Assembly: GCA_016795285.1 (NCBI GenBank)
Contig: JAEUIC010000019.1
Coordinates: 74,442-138,441, forward strand
DNA length: 64,000 nucleotides
Source: Planctomycetota bacterium
GTDB lineage: Bacteria; Planctomycetota; B15-G4; SIAN01
Reading direction: 5' to 3'
Part shown: one piece after another, positions 28,687 to 40,052 of the stretch
Layout: the number at the start of each line of letters is the position of its first letter
Numbering within the stretch: the first letter of the stretch is position 1
Notes under the pieces: generated by a model
The model's input: only the letters and a program-made list of their open reading frames with translations
Told to the model about the DNA's origin: nothing
Databases searched by the model: none
Translations under genes and position numbers: made by a program

Positions 28687-29274
28687 GTGAACCCTTCGTC
28701 GACCCCTTCCCGCACCGTCCCGCCGACCGCCGCGACCGGCGCCCCGCCGCTGCGGCCGCTCCTGCAGCGCGTCGCCCTCCCCGCGCTGGTCACGCTCGGC
28801 ATCACCCTCGTCCGCGTCTTCGGCGAGCTCGGCTCGCTCCCCGACTGGCTGGTGAACCGCTCGGCGGGCGGCGGCGGCGCACTGATCGGCATCTCCTGGC
28901 TGCCGCCGCTGCTCGGGGGGTGGTTCGCCCGCGAGATCGCCGGCAAGAGCGAGCGGCCGAAGCGCGAGCTGGCGAAGACGCTGATCGCCTACGGCTTCCT
29001 GGCGCGCCTCCCCGTCTTCGCGCTGACCTGGATCGCCGAGGTGCGCGGCTGGCAGGAGACCCACCTCACCAAGTACGGCCCCGGTGGCCCCGAGAGCTAC
29101 CCCGCCACGCTCGCCGGCCGGCTCGGCGCCGCCGCCGCCGCGCAGCTCGGCTTCTGGGTCTTCGCCTGGACGCTCGGCAGCGGGATGTTGGTCGGGTGGC
29201 TCTATCTGCGCCAGCGGGCGAAGGCGGCGGCCCCCGGTGCGGGGACGACCGGAGCTAGCGGAAGAGCAGCGTGA
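28687..29274 (+). CDS. Small integral membrane protein of unknown function
   Basis: A 195-residue product with about four hydrophobic segments (around residues 31-50, 65-82, 98-118 and 146-172), a Pro/Thr-rich N-terminus and an Ala/Lys-rich tail. The GTG start has GGAG nine bases upstream. The 3' end overlaps the convergent beta-propeller gene by 20 bp. I do not recognise the family. It is divergent from the MoxR operon and may share its control region. Codon use matches its neighbours, so I take it as real. Confidence 0.7.
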   Translation: MNPSSTPSRTVPPTAATGAPPLRPLLQRVALPALVTLGITLVRVFGELGSLPDWLVNRSAGGGGALIGISWLPPLLGGWFAREIAGKSERPKRELAKTLIAYGFLARLPVFALTWIAEVRGWQETHLTKYGPGGPESYPATLAGRLGAAAAAQLGFWVFAWTLGSGMLVGWLYLRQRAKAAAPGAGTTGASGRAA

Positions 29275-31426
29275 AGCTCGCGCTGGTGGAGACGAGCGCG
29301 TCGCCGGCGAGCGCGAGGTCGCCGAAGGTGCCGAACTCGGGATAGGGGACGCCGACGGCGGCGGGCGGCGCGATCGACGCCAGCAGGCCGCCCTCGAGGT
29401 CGACGCGGTAGATGCAGCGGTCGGTCGGCACGAAGAGCCAGCGGCGCGTCAGCGCCGGCACGCCGGTGATGCGGTTGCCCTTCAGGACCGAGATCGACTG
29501 GTTCCAGAGGCGCGCGCCGTCGTGGTCGGTCGCCTCGATCTGGTAGCTCGGCAGCCCGCCGTCGTCCGCCTCGCGGCGCACGAAGAAGCAGCGGGTCGCG
29601 TCGGCGCCGAGCAGGCAGAGGCGCTGCTGCTTCTCGATCGGCTCGTTCAGCAGGAGGTGGCCCTGCTCGCTCGGCCAGCGCGACAGCGAGTAGAGGTAGT
29701 GGGAATCGGCCGGACTCGCCACCACGCGGTCGGGCAGCGCGATCGGCGCGCGGCCGATCCACGGTCCGAGGTCGTGGCGCGCCGAGCGCTCGTAGCGGTC
29801 GCCCTCCGGCGGCACGGCGCGGTGGTAGCGGAACTGCCACGCGAGCGTCGCGTCGGCGGCGCGCACCGCCGCGATCACGCCGAGGTTGGTGCAGACGAAG
29901 GCGAGCCCCCCCTCCACCACCACCGGCGACGGGTTCACGCGCCGCGCGTCCTCGGTGCCGAAGCGCGACGCGACCCGCGGGATCGCCGCCGCGCGCGCGA
30001 GGAACGTCGCGTCGAGCGGCGCGCCGCTCTGCGCATCGAAGCAGAGCAGCGCCGCGACGCTCTCCTTCACCTCGAGGCGCGACGCCGCCACCAGCAGCCG
30101 CCCGTCGCACGCGACCGCCGGACCCGAGAAGACGTGGCCGGCGAAGTCGCGCCGCGCCGCGAGGTCGTCGGAGGTGACGCGGAAGTCGACGTAGCCCTCG
30201 CGGGCGAGATCGAGGCGGAACAGCGCCGTACGGGCCGATTGGCCGCTGTGCAGCAGCTCGCGCGCCGCCTGCCCCGGCTCGCGCAGCTCGAGGGTGAGGA
30301 AGAGCGCCTCGCCGTCGAGCGAGAGCCCCGCCCGATCGAGCACCACCTCGTCCCGCTCCGGATCGAGGTGGAGGTCGAAGTCGCTGCGGATCGGCGCGAA
30401 GAGGTCGGCGCCGGTGGCGAGGCTCCGCACGCGCAGCGCGACCGGACCGCCCTCGCCGGCGACGAGCGGCTCGAGCGTGATGAACCGCTCGCCCGCGACC
30501 AGCGGCGCGCGCGTCGGCAGGTCCTTCAGCTCGGGCTCGTCCTGCGTCGTCTGGTGCTGCACGAGGAGGAAGCGGTTGCGATGGAGCGCGTACTCGGGGT
30601 CGCGCAGCGGCTCTTGCGAGGGCGGCGGCGTGAAGCGGTGCACGAAGGTCGGCAGCGCCGTCCCGAAGTCGAAGGGCGGGCGAGCGGCCGCCTCGGCGCG
30701 CGCGCGCCAAGCGGCGAGGTCGGCCGGCGCGCCAGCGTCGGCATGCGCCACCCGCGTGGCCCCCTCGGGCCAGCGCGCGAGCGGCTCCTGCGGCAGCCCG
30801 GCGGCCAGTCGCGCGTGCGCTTCGAGCAGGCGCGCCGCCGCCAACGCGCGCACCGCGCCGGGGCCGGCGCTCGGCCAGTGGACCAGCCGCTCGAGGTCGG
30901 CCACCGCGGTCGCGAAGCGACCGGCGAGGAGCTCGCGCAGCCCCGCCTCGAGCTGCGCCCGCTCGGCCGCCGGCTGCAACGGATGGCGCGCCGCGAAGGC
31001 GCGCAGCGCCGCGGGATCGCCGCCGCGCGGTGGCGCGCCGACCACCGCCGCCTCCTCGCGCGCCAGCGCCTCGCGCACGTCGGCGGGCAGGCGCAGCAGG
31101 AAGAGCAGCGCCGCCGTCTCGAGCGGCACGACGAGCCGCTCGCCGACGCGGACGCGCCCGTCGGTGGCGCCGCGCAGCAACCGGATCACCTCGTCGCCCG
31201 CCTCGCGCGCGCGCCCCGCCGCGAGGTGCTCCTCGGCGCGATAGAAAGCGAGGCGCGCCGCCTCGGGCTCGTCGCCGACATCGGCCGAGTTGGCGAAGTC
31301 GACCGCTTCGGGGAGCGTCGCCTGCGCGACGAGCGGTGGCGCGCCGCAGGCCAGCAGCAGCGCCGCCGAAGCCAGCCGCAGAGGCCGCTGCAGCAGCCGC
31401 AACCAGCGCCGCCGCTCACTCGCCAT
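29255..31426 (-). CDS. Exported PQQ-like beta-propeller protein
   Basis: A 723-residue protein with a signal peptide. The sequence LLLACG could be a lipobox, while VAQA a little further on would suit signal peptidase I, so lipoprotein status is open. A helical N-terminal third (TPR-like, residues about 45-235) is followed by propeller blades (LLCFDAQSGAPLD, GGLAFVCTNLGVIAAVRAAD, WLFVPTDRCIYRVDLEGG). It resembles a shorter version of the 1527-residue operon protein at 17017-21600. It starts 11 bp inside the end of the FtsB-like gene, so it is co-transcribed with eno and ftsB. Function unknown. Confidence 0.85.
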   Translation of the reverse strand: MASERRRWLRLLQRPLRLASAALLLACGAPPLVAQATLPEAVDFANSADVGDEPEAARLAFYRAEEHLAAGRAREAGDEVIRLLRGATDGRVRVGERLVVPLETAALLFLLRLPADVREALAREEAAVVGAPPRGGDPAALRAFAARHPLQPAAERAQLEAGLRELLAGRFATAVADLERLVHWPSAGPGAVRALAAARLLEAHARLAAGLPQEPLARWPEGATRVAHADAGAPADLAAWRARAEAAARPPFDFGTALPTFVHRFTPPPSQEPLRDPEYALHRNRFLLVQHQTTQDEPELKDLPTRAPLVAGERFITLEPLVAGEGGPVALRVRSLATGADLFAPIRSDFDLHLDPERDEVVLDRAGLSLDGEALFLTLELREPGQAARELLHSGQSARTALFRLDLAREGYVDFRVTSDDLAARRDFAGHVFSGPAVACDGRLLVAASRLEVKESVAALLCFDAQSGAPLDATFLARAAAIPRVASRFGTEDARRVNPSPVVVEGGLAFVCTNLGVIAAVRAADATLAWQFRYHRAVPPEGDRYERSARHDLGPWIGRAPIALPDRVVASPADSHYLYSLSRWPSEQGHLLLNEPIEKQQRLCLLGADATRCFFVRREADDGGLPSYQIEATDHDGARLWNQSISVLKGNRITGVPALTRRWLFVPTDRCIYRVDLEGGLLASIAPPAAVGVPYPEFGTFGDLALAGDALVSTSASFTLLFR

Positions 31427-31733
31427 CGTCGCTCGCTTCGGCGGGATCGGGCGGCACCATCACCTCGTTCGACGGGAGCCCGTTCACCCCCTCGCGCTCG
31501 CGGACCAGCCGCTCGATCGTCTCGGGATCGTTGGCGCCGCGCTCGGTCGCGCGCAGCTTCTCCGCCTGCGCGTCGAGCCGCTCCTTCGCCTCCACCATCC
31601 GCCGCTGCTCCGCCTCGAGCTCGGCGTTCTTCTTCAACGCGGGCTGCGCGGTCCGCCAATAGATCAACGCCGCCGCCAGCAGCAGCACGAGCGTGAGCCC
31701 GTAGTCGCGCAGGAGCTGGCGGGAGCGCGCCAT
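31416..31733 (-). CDS. ftsB: FtsB/DivIC-like septum formation initiator
   Basis: A 105-residue protein: short cytosolic N-terminus, one membrane helix (LTLVLLLAAALIYW, residues about 13-28), then a periplasmic coiled coil (NAELEAEQRRMVEAKERLDA) and a Pro/Asp-rich tail. Size and layout match FtsB/DivIC, which in other bacteria forms the FtsQLB divisome complex. Position supports it: it starts one base after the enolase stop, and eno-ftsB is a widely conserved gene order. If the host is a planctomycete lacking FtsZ, retention of this gene is notable. Confidence 0.8.
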   Translation of the reverse strand: MARSRQLLRDYGLTLVLLLAAALIYWRTAQPALKKNAELEAEQRRMVEAKERLDAQAEKLRATERGANDPETIERLVREREGVNGLPSNEVMVPPDPAEASDDGE

Positions 31734-31734
31734 C

Positions 31735-34376
<2,642 letters not shown>

Positions 34377-34378
34377 CC

Positions 34379-35836
34379 GTGGCGAGCGACCCGCTCGACA
34401 CCGCCGCAGCGCCGTTCGCCGCTGGACCACGCAGCGAGCGGCGCACCGTGCTGCTCGCGCAGCTCTACGGCTTCTGCTTGATGGCGGCGAACGGCCTCTT
34501 GAAGCCGTTGCGCGAGAACCTCGGCGTCGAATGCGGCGCGCGCAACCTCGAGTGGCTCTGGCTCGGGACGCTGGCGGTGACGGTCGCGATCCTGCCGCCC
34601 TACTGGCGCCTCGCGGCCGGCCGCTCGCGCCGCAGCGTCATCGCGTGGGTCCACCGCGCCGTCTCGCTCTCGCTGGTGGCGTTCTTCTGCTGGTTCGCGC
34701 TCTTCCGTCCCGACCACCTCGCGACCGCGGAGCAGGCGGCGGCCGGGTCGTTCCGCTTCGACGCGGCGGCGCTCTACGTCTGGATCAGCGTCTTCAACCT
34801 GCTGCTGCTGTCGCTCTTCTGGAGCGCGATGGCCGATCGCCACGACGCGGCGCAGGGCAAGCGCCTCTTCGGGCGCATCGCGATCGGCATCACGGTCGGC
34901 GCCATCGCCGGCTCGCTGGTGGCGACGTGGGGCGCCGACGAACTCAAGACCGACGGGCTCCTGCTGGTGGCGGCGGCGCTGATCGAGGGGGCGACGCAGC
35001 TCGGGCAGCGGCTGGCGGGCGACGAGGGGCGGATCGCCCCGCCGGCGGCCAGCGGCGCGAACGGCGGCCTCAGCTCGGCGTGGCGCAAGTGGGTCGCCGG
35101 CTTCGAGGGGGTGGCGCGCTCGCCCTTCCTGCTCGGGCTGATCGGCTACCAGTTCCTCTCGATCCTCGCCTCGACGCTCCTCTACACGCAGCGCACCGAG
35201 CTGATGGGCGCCTCGGGACTCGCCCGCGACGCGCGCACCGCGCTGTTCGGCTGGAACGATCTCGCCACGCAGACGCTCGCGCTGCTGCTGCAGGGGTTCG
35301 TCGCGGCGCGGCTGCTGAGGAGCGCCGGCGTCGGCGTCACGCTCGCCGTGCAGATGGTGGTGGTGCTGCTCGGCTTCGTGGCGCTCGGCTTCGCGGTCGA
35401 CTCGAGCGCGCCGCTCGCCACCGACTCGACCTGGTGGAGCTGGCTGCAGATGCCGGCCGCGCCGCCGAACGTCGCGCTGGCCGCGGTGCTGATCCTCTTC
35501 GTGCTGCAGAAGGGGATCGAGTACGGCCTCTCGAAGCCGGGCCGCGAGACGCTCTTCACGGTGGTGACGCGCGACGAGAAGTACCAGGCGAAGAGCCTGA
35601 TCGACACCGGCCTCTACCGCGCCTTCGACCAGATCTCGGTGGTCGGCACCACGCGGTTGCGCTCGAGCGACAGCGGCTTCGGCCTCGCCCTCTCGACCTG
35701 CGCGTTCCTCGTCGCGCCGGTGATGGCGCTCGGCGTGGTGCTCTCGTTCTGGCTCTCGCGCCAGCACGCGCGGCGAGCGGCAGCGGCAGCGGCGAACTCG
35801 ACGAGCGCGGCGACCACCGCGACTAGCGCCCCGTGA
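34379..35836 (+). CDS. Membrane transporter of the NTP/NDP exchange (MFS-fold) type
   Basis: A 485-residue polytopic membrane protein with about 11-12 hydrophobic helices. Several blocks (ANGLLKPLRENLGVE, DRHDAAQGKRLFGRIAIG, REKYQAKS-like DEKYQAKSLIDTGLYR) resemble the ATP/ADP-translocase (Npt/Tlc) family and its relatives in free-living bacteria. The GTG start lies two bases after the epimerase stop, with GGGAAG upstream, so the pair is an operon. The 3' end overlaps the convergent peptidase gene by 14 bp. Whether it exchanges nucleotides is unproven; assignment is by sequence pattern only. Confidence 0.75.
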   Translation: MASDPLDTAAAPFAAGPRSERRTVLLAQLYGFCLMAANGLLKPLRENLGVECGARNLEWLWLGTLAVTVAILPPYWRLAAGRSRRSVIAWVHRAVSLSLVAFFCWFALFRPDHLATAEQAAAGSFRFDAAALYVWISVFNLLLLSLFWSAMADRHDAAQGKRLFGRIAIGITVGAIAGSLVATWGADELKTDGLLLVAAALIEGATQLGQRLAGDEGRIAPPAASGANGGLSSAWRKWVAGFEGVARSPFLLGLIGYQFLSILASTLLYTQRTELMGASGLARDARTALFGWNDLATQTLALLLQGFVAARLLRSAGVGVTLAVQMVVVLLGFVALGFAVDSSAPLATDSTWWSWLQMPAAPPNVALAAVLILFVLQKGIEYGLSKPGRETLFTVVTRDEKYQAKSLIDTGLYRAFDQISVVGTTRLRSSDSGFGLALSTCAFLVAPVMALGVVLSFWLSRQHARRAAAAAANSTSAATTATSAP

Positions 35837-37889
35837 GCTGTTCGGCGAGCCAGTCGGCTCGGTAGACCCGCCGCAGCACGGCGAGCAGGCCGTGCACGTC
35901 GACCGCGGTCGAGCGCGCGTCGGGATCGAATCGCTCGTCGTGAGAGTTGCCGCTCGACTGCACGCCGAGCAGCGCGCCATCGCGCCCCACCAGCGCGCCG
36001 CCGGAGCAACCGCCGAGCGCGTCGCAGCTCGATTGGACGGTGCAGGCGAAGCGATCGCCGATCCGCTCCGCCTCGCGCCAGCGCGCCGGGAAGTCGGACG
36101 AAGCGGTCGCCAACGTGGCGAGCAGGTCGGGGTAGGTGAGCCGCCAGGAGTCGCTGCCCGGCTCCGACCCGGCGATCCGGCCGAACGACAGCCGCGCGTA
36201 GCCGTTGGCGGCGGCGGGCTCCGTGACGCCGAACCCGTCGAAGCGCCAGCGCTCCTCGGCGTTGGGGTCGGCGTACATGAAGCACGCGCCAAGCGCCGCT
36301 TCGCTGGCCGCCACCTGCTCGCGGATCACCGGAACGAGTCGCCGGCGCAGCTCCTCGTAGCGCAAGTCGCGAGCGCCCCGCTCCTGCCGCCCGAGCGCCG
36401 AAGCGAGCGAGCCCGCGGTCAGCTGCGGAGGCTCGAAGCCGGCCAGCGCCTTGGCGAGCGGCGCCTCGCCTTCGAACCGTTCGCGCACCTTCGTCAACAG
36501 CGCGGCGAGCAGCCGATCGGCGCAGCGGACGCGATCGAGCGCGTCGGGCAACCAGTGGGGAAAGCGGCGGGGCGCGGTTCCGCCGGCGCCGAAGAGCCGC
36601 TCGCGCCACCACCACGTCGCGGGGGCAGGGCGCCGCAATGCCGCGTCGGCCGCCTCCTCGAGCTGCTCGCTCCAGAAGTCGTGCGCCGCGATCGGCGCAT
36701 AGGCGGCGAAGGCCGCCGCCAGCGCCGCCTCGCGCGCCTCCCACTCGGCGAGTCGCGCCGGATCGGTCGCGAGCGCCGCGCGCAACCGCTCGCGCTCCGC
36801 CGATCGCTCGGCGCGCGTCTTCGGCAGCTGCAGTGTCCTCCCGACGTCGCGAACGCCGGCGAGATCCCGCTCGAGTCGCCGCCGCAGCGTCTCGCGCACG
36901 TCTCGCGAGCGGTCGCTGCAGGGGAACTCCGCGATCGCGGCGGTGGCGATCTCGAGCCATTCGATCTGCAGCGGCAACCCGACCTCGGCCAGGAACTCGA
37001 GCTCGGCCGCGCTCCTCGCCCGCGAGCTGCGCGCCGGATGGCCGAGCGAGGCGACCGGATCGCCCTCGCGCGCCGGTTCGTTCGCGATCTCGAGCCAGCG
37101 ATCGGGCCGCACCGCCGCGCCGTCGCGGAAGACTCGCAGCAATGCGACATCGAGCGCCGGCGGATCGGGATCGATCTCGTCGACGTGCGGGCCGAGCTGT
37201 TCCGGCAGGAAGACGAGCCGCACGTCGTCGAACCGCTCGTACCGCTCGAGCAGCTGCCGCTCCTCGCCCCACGCGCCGACCACCCGCGCGCGCAGCACCA
37301 CAGCGTCGCGCTCCGGGGCGGTGCCTTCCGTGGCGGCGAGTTCCGCCTCCTGCCGCTCCACTTCGGCGACCAGCGCCGCGCGCGCCGCCTCGCGGGCGAG
37401 TCGCACGTCGGACGCGTGGACGCCACGCGGCAGCCCGCCGTTCACCCGCTCGGTGACGTCCTCGACGCTGCGCACCCACTCGATCGCGAGCCCCGGGATC
37501 GCGAGCTCGCGCGGCGGGATCGTGGCCAGGTGGCCGTCGCGCTCGAGCCTCGCGAGCTCCGTCCCGCCGCGCTCGAGCAGCGGCGTCACCACATGGCGGC
37601 AGGTGAGGAGCAGCCCGTTGCGGCCGACGAAGCTGCCGCTCGCCGCCCATTCGGGCGGAGCGTCGACGAAGCAGACGCGCACCGACGCCCCGGAGAGCCG
37701 CTCGAAGAGCGCTGGGTCGACCTCGCCGCCCCACGCCACGCGCGCCGCGGCGACCGGCGGCGGCACGAGCGGCCAGAAGCCCTCGTCGGCGGAGGCGGGG
37801 GTGGCGAGGGCGGCGAGGGGCGCTGACGTGAGTGCCGCGACGAGGGCAAAGCTCCCGAACGCAGCCGCGACCTCCCGGACGGTGCGCAA
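35823..37889 (-). CDS. S46-family-like serine peptidase (dipeptidyl-peptidase 7/11 type)
   Basis: A 688-residue exported protease-like protein. The TTG at 37889 is preceded by GGAGG seven bases away and yields a clean signal peptide ending ASA before DEGFWPL, the typical S46 mature start. This is better than upstream starts that run through non-coding sequence. The chymotrypsin-like triad is visible: His99 in LLTCRHVV, Asp247 in ALDVALLRVF and Ser629 in GGCSGGALVG. An all-helical insertion between Asp and Ser is as expected for S46. Known relatives remove dipeptides from peptide N-termini in the periplasm. The Cys before the serine differs from the usual Asn. Confidence 0.85.
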   Translation of the reverse strand: MRTVREVAAAFGSFALVAALTSAPLAALATPASADEGFWPLVPPPVAAARVAWGGEVDPALFERLSGASVRVCFVDAPPEWAASGSFVGRNGLLLTCRHVVTPLLERGGTELARLERDGHLATIPPRELAIPGLAIEWVRSVEDVTERVNGGLPRGVHASDVRLAREAARAALVAEVERQEAELAATEGTAPERDAVVLRARVVGAWGEERQLLERYERFDDVRLVFLPEQLGPHVDEIDPDPPALDVALLRVFRDGAAVRPDRWLEIANEPAREGDPVASLGHPARSSRARSAAELEFLAEVGLPLQIEWLEIATAAIAEFPCSDRSRDVRETLRRRLERDLAGVRDVGRTLQLPKTRAERSAERERLRAALATDPARLAEWEAREAALAAAFAAYAPIAAHDFWSEQLEEAADAALRRPAPATWWWRERLFGAGGTAPRRFPHWLPDALDRVRCADRLLAALLTKVRERFEGEAPLAKALAGFEPPQLTAGSLASALGRQERGARDLRYEELRRRLVPVIREQVAASEAALGACFMYADPNAEERWRFDGFGVTEPAAANGYARLSFGRIAGSEPGSDSWRLTYPDLLATLATASSDFPARWREAERIGDRFACTVQSSCDALGGCSGGALVGRDGALLGVQSSGNSHDERFDPDARSTAVDVHGLLAVLRRVYRADWLAEQLTGR

Positions 37890-38363
37890 GCAGAGTCCTC
37901 CAAGGCGCGCCCTCGGTGGAGCGCTGTGTCGGTGTCGCTCGAGCAACGACGGGAACGATGCCCACGCGCGACCCGTTCGACGACGCACGGGCAGCGGCAA
38001 CTGCGTCGGCCGCGGTTCCTGGAAGCATCGCCCATCATCGCGCTCGGGCGACTCGGCCAGAGTGCCGTGAGCTGCGACACTCTGCACTCCCTCACTGGTG
38101 CCGGTCGTGCGGCGTTGCGGCGCAGCACTCGATCTCCGCCGGCCCCGGGGAGCCGCGTGCCGCCGCGAGGCGCGGAGGGTGCGAGGACCTGCTCCTCGGG
38201 AGAGACCTCGGTGGTCAACCGCCGATTCGAGGCTAGATGGCGTCCACGAACCGGGAACGTGGAACGGGATCGAGCGGGTCGCCGCTGGCGACGCACCGGT
38301 CACTGATGGCGACGATGGTTTCGCTGCACGTTGGTTGCTGCCCAGTCCCGTTGGGGATCCGCC
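37890..38363. other. Divergent intergenic region
   Basis: This 474-bp region lies between the S46 peptidase and the FG-GAP gene. All frames contain only short shadows. It has somewhat lower GC and more mixed words than its surroundings. I see no reliable promoter, hairpin or RNA motif. GGGGA at 38354-38358 serves the FG-GAP gene. Confidence 0.4.
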
Positions 38364-39476
38364 ATGAGTCCAATCACGAGACAGCCGCGCAGCACCTGCC
38401 GTCGTGGTTTCGGCCTGATCGTGGCCGTCGGATCCGCACGCATCGGCACTTCTGAGGCGCATGCCCAGGAACTGCTGGCCGAGTGGGACTCGCAACACGG
38501 CCTCGCGAAAGTCGACGATCAGTTCGGCAACTCGATGGCGCCGCTCGGTGACTTGGATGCCGACGGGTGGCCTGAAGTGATCATCGCCGCCTACAAATAC
38601 AACACGTCAGGGGCCTTCCCGGAGGCCGGCGCGGCTTTCGTCATGTCGACGAAGGACGGGTCGTTCCTGCGCAGCCACTTCGGATCGGCGAAGTTCGGCC
38701 TGTTCGGGAATGCCGTCGACGGCGGTGCGGATCTGGACGGAGATGGAGTGGCGGACTACATCGTTGGAGCCCCCGTTGAGCGCGGCCGGCAAAACAGCAG
38801 TGGACGCGTCCATGTGTATTCGGGAGCCACCGGTGCAGAGCTCTACGCGCTGGACGGGGAGCGATTCTCGGACAGTTTCGGACACGATGTTTCATTCGTC
38901 GACGATCTCGACGGTGACGGCACGTGCGAGGTCGTGGTCGTCGCTCGGTGGTGGGACGATCCGGTCGCGGGGCTCGGTCAATGTGGCCGTGGTTACTGCT
39001 ACTCCGGCCGGCGCGGGACGTTGCTGTGGACGTTCGATGGCACGCAGCAGGATCAGTGGATGTACAGCTGCTGTCCCCTCGATGACTACGACAACGACGG
39101 GATTCCCGAGGTAGGGTTCGGATCGATCGGCACTGGCTCGGGCGCCGCCGGCGAAGGGACGTTCGATGTCGTATCTGGCGCGAGCGGACAGTCCTTGCTG
39201 CAGATCGCCGGCGAGAGTGCGAAGGACTCCTTCGGTCGCTGCGGCCGAATCGGTGACGTCGATCGCGATGGCGCGAGAGACGTCGTGATCGGCGCTCCCG
39301 GGCACTCGACAGCCGGCGTCTTCGCGGGCAGGGTCTACGTCGTTTCCGGATCGACGTACTCGCGCCTCTTCACCTTCGACGGCCCCGCGGCGAGCGAGTT
39401 CTTCGGCGGAGTACCGCCTCGCTTTGGGGAGTTCGACGCCAACGGCGACGGCTGGACGGACATCGTGATCGGATGA
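38364..39476 (+). pseudogene. FG-GAP repeat surface protein, N-terminal part (ends at in-frame TGA)
   Basis: A 370-residue exported protein built of integrin-alpha-type FG-GAP repeats. It has a signal peptide ending around AHAQ, then repeats with calcium-binding-like loops such as DLDADGWPE, DLDGDGVAD, DDLDGDGTCE, DVDRDGARD and FDANGDGWTD. The ATG at 38364 has GGGGA upstream. The frame stops at TGA 39474-39476 in the middle of a repeat (DIVIG then stop), exactly where an Ala of the GAP motif sits in other repeats. The same frame then continues with repeat sequence to 40013. It is therefore a broken gene, a read-through case or a sequencing error. Third-position GC is lower than in neighbours. 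Confidence 0.8.
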
Positions 39477-39500
39477 CCGAATCGTGTCCGTGCTGGCTGC

Positions 39501-40013
39501 ATGCTCGGAGTGGAGCTGATCTACAGCGGCCGCACAGGACGGCTTCTCTACGAGTTCCGTTCTCGCCCAGAGATCGGCCTGGATGACCTGTTCGGCGTAT
39601 CCGGGACCCCGATCGGCGACGTCACGGGCGACGGCGTGCCCGACCTCGTGATCGGTGCCAACGGCGGTTTCAGTTCGACCGGCGGCCTCGAGGGTCGCGC
39701 CTACCTCTTCGCCTGTCGCCCGATCTTCCTGCAGGGCGATCAAGTCGAGTACCAGCAAAACGACCCGATCACGCTCGAGTTGCGCGGTGGATCGCCCGGA
39801 GCGCTCGGGCTGATCGCGGTGGTGGCCATCGATGGCGCACCGCTCTTCGCGCCGGTCGCGCTGGCGCCGCTCGACGCCAACGGCGAACTGGCCTACAGCG
39901 ACGTCGCCGACCCGTCGCTCTCCGGAATGACCATCGAGCTGCAGGGCTTCTGCCAGAAACCGACGCTGCGCGGCGCGCTCAGCACCGTCGTGGAGACGAT
40001 CCGCTTCCAGTGA
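39501..40013 (+). pseudogene. FG-GAP repeat surface protein, C-terminal part
   Basis: This continues the frame of the preceding entry after the TGA. An ATG at 39501 allows a 170-residue product, but it has no good ribosome binding site or signal peptide. It contains another FG-GAP repeat (GDVTGDGVPDLVIGANGG) and then a beta-rich C-terminal domain (ALAPLDANGELAYSDV, DPSLSGMTIELQGF). That tail type recurs at the ends of secreted proteins in some planctomycetes and may act in surface sorting. Without the upstream part it would not be exported. Confidence 0.65.
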
Positions 40014-40052
40014 ATCCGTCGCCGACTCGTTCCCTTCGCCGCGCGCTCCCCC

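Noticed and set aside
35892..37826. 644-residue plus-strand open frame
   Set aside because: Antisense to the S46 peptidase, with shadow-type composition and no domain pattern.
39474..39476. TGA read as selenocysteine
   Set aside because: FG-GAP proteins are not selenoproteins and I see no SECIS-like hairpin directly after it; mutation or sequence error is simpler.
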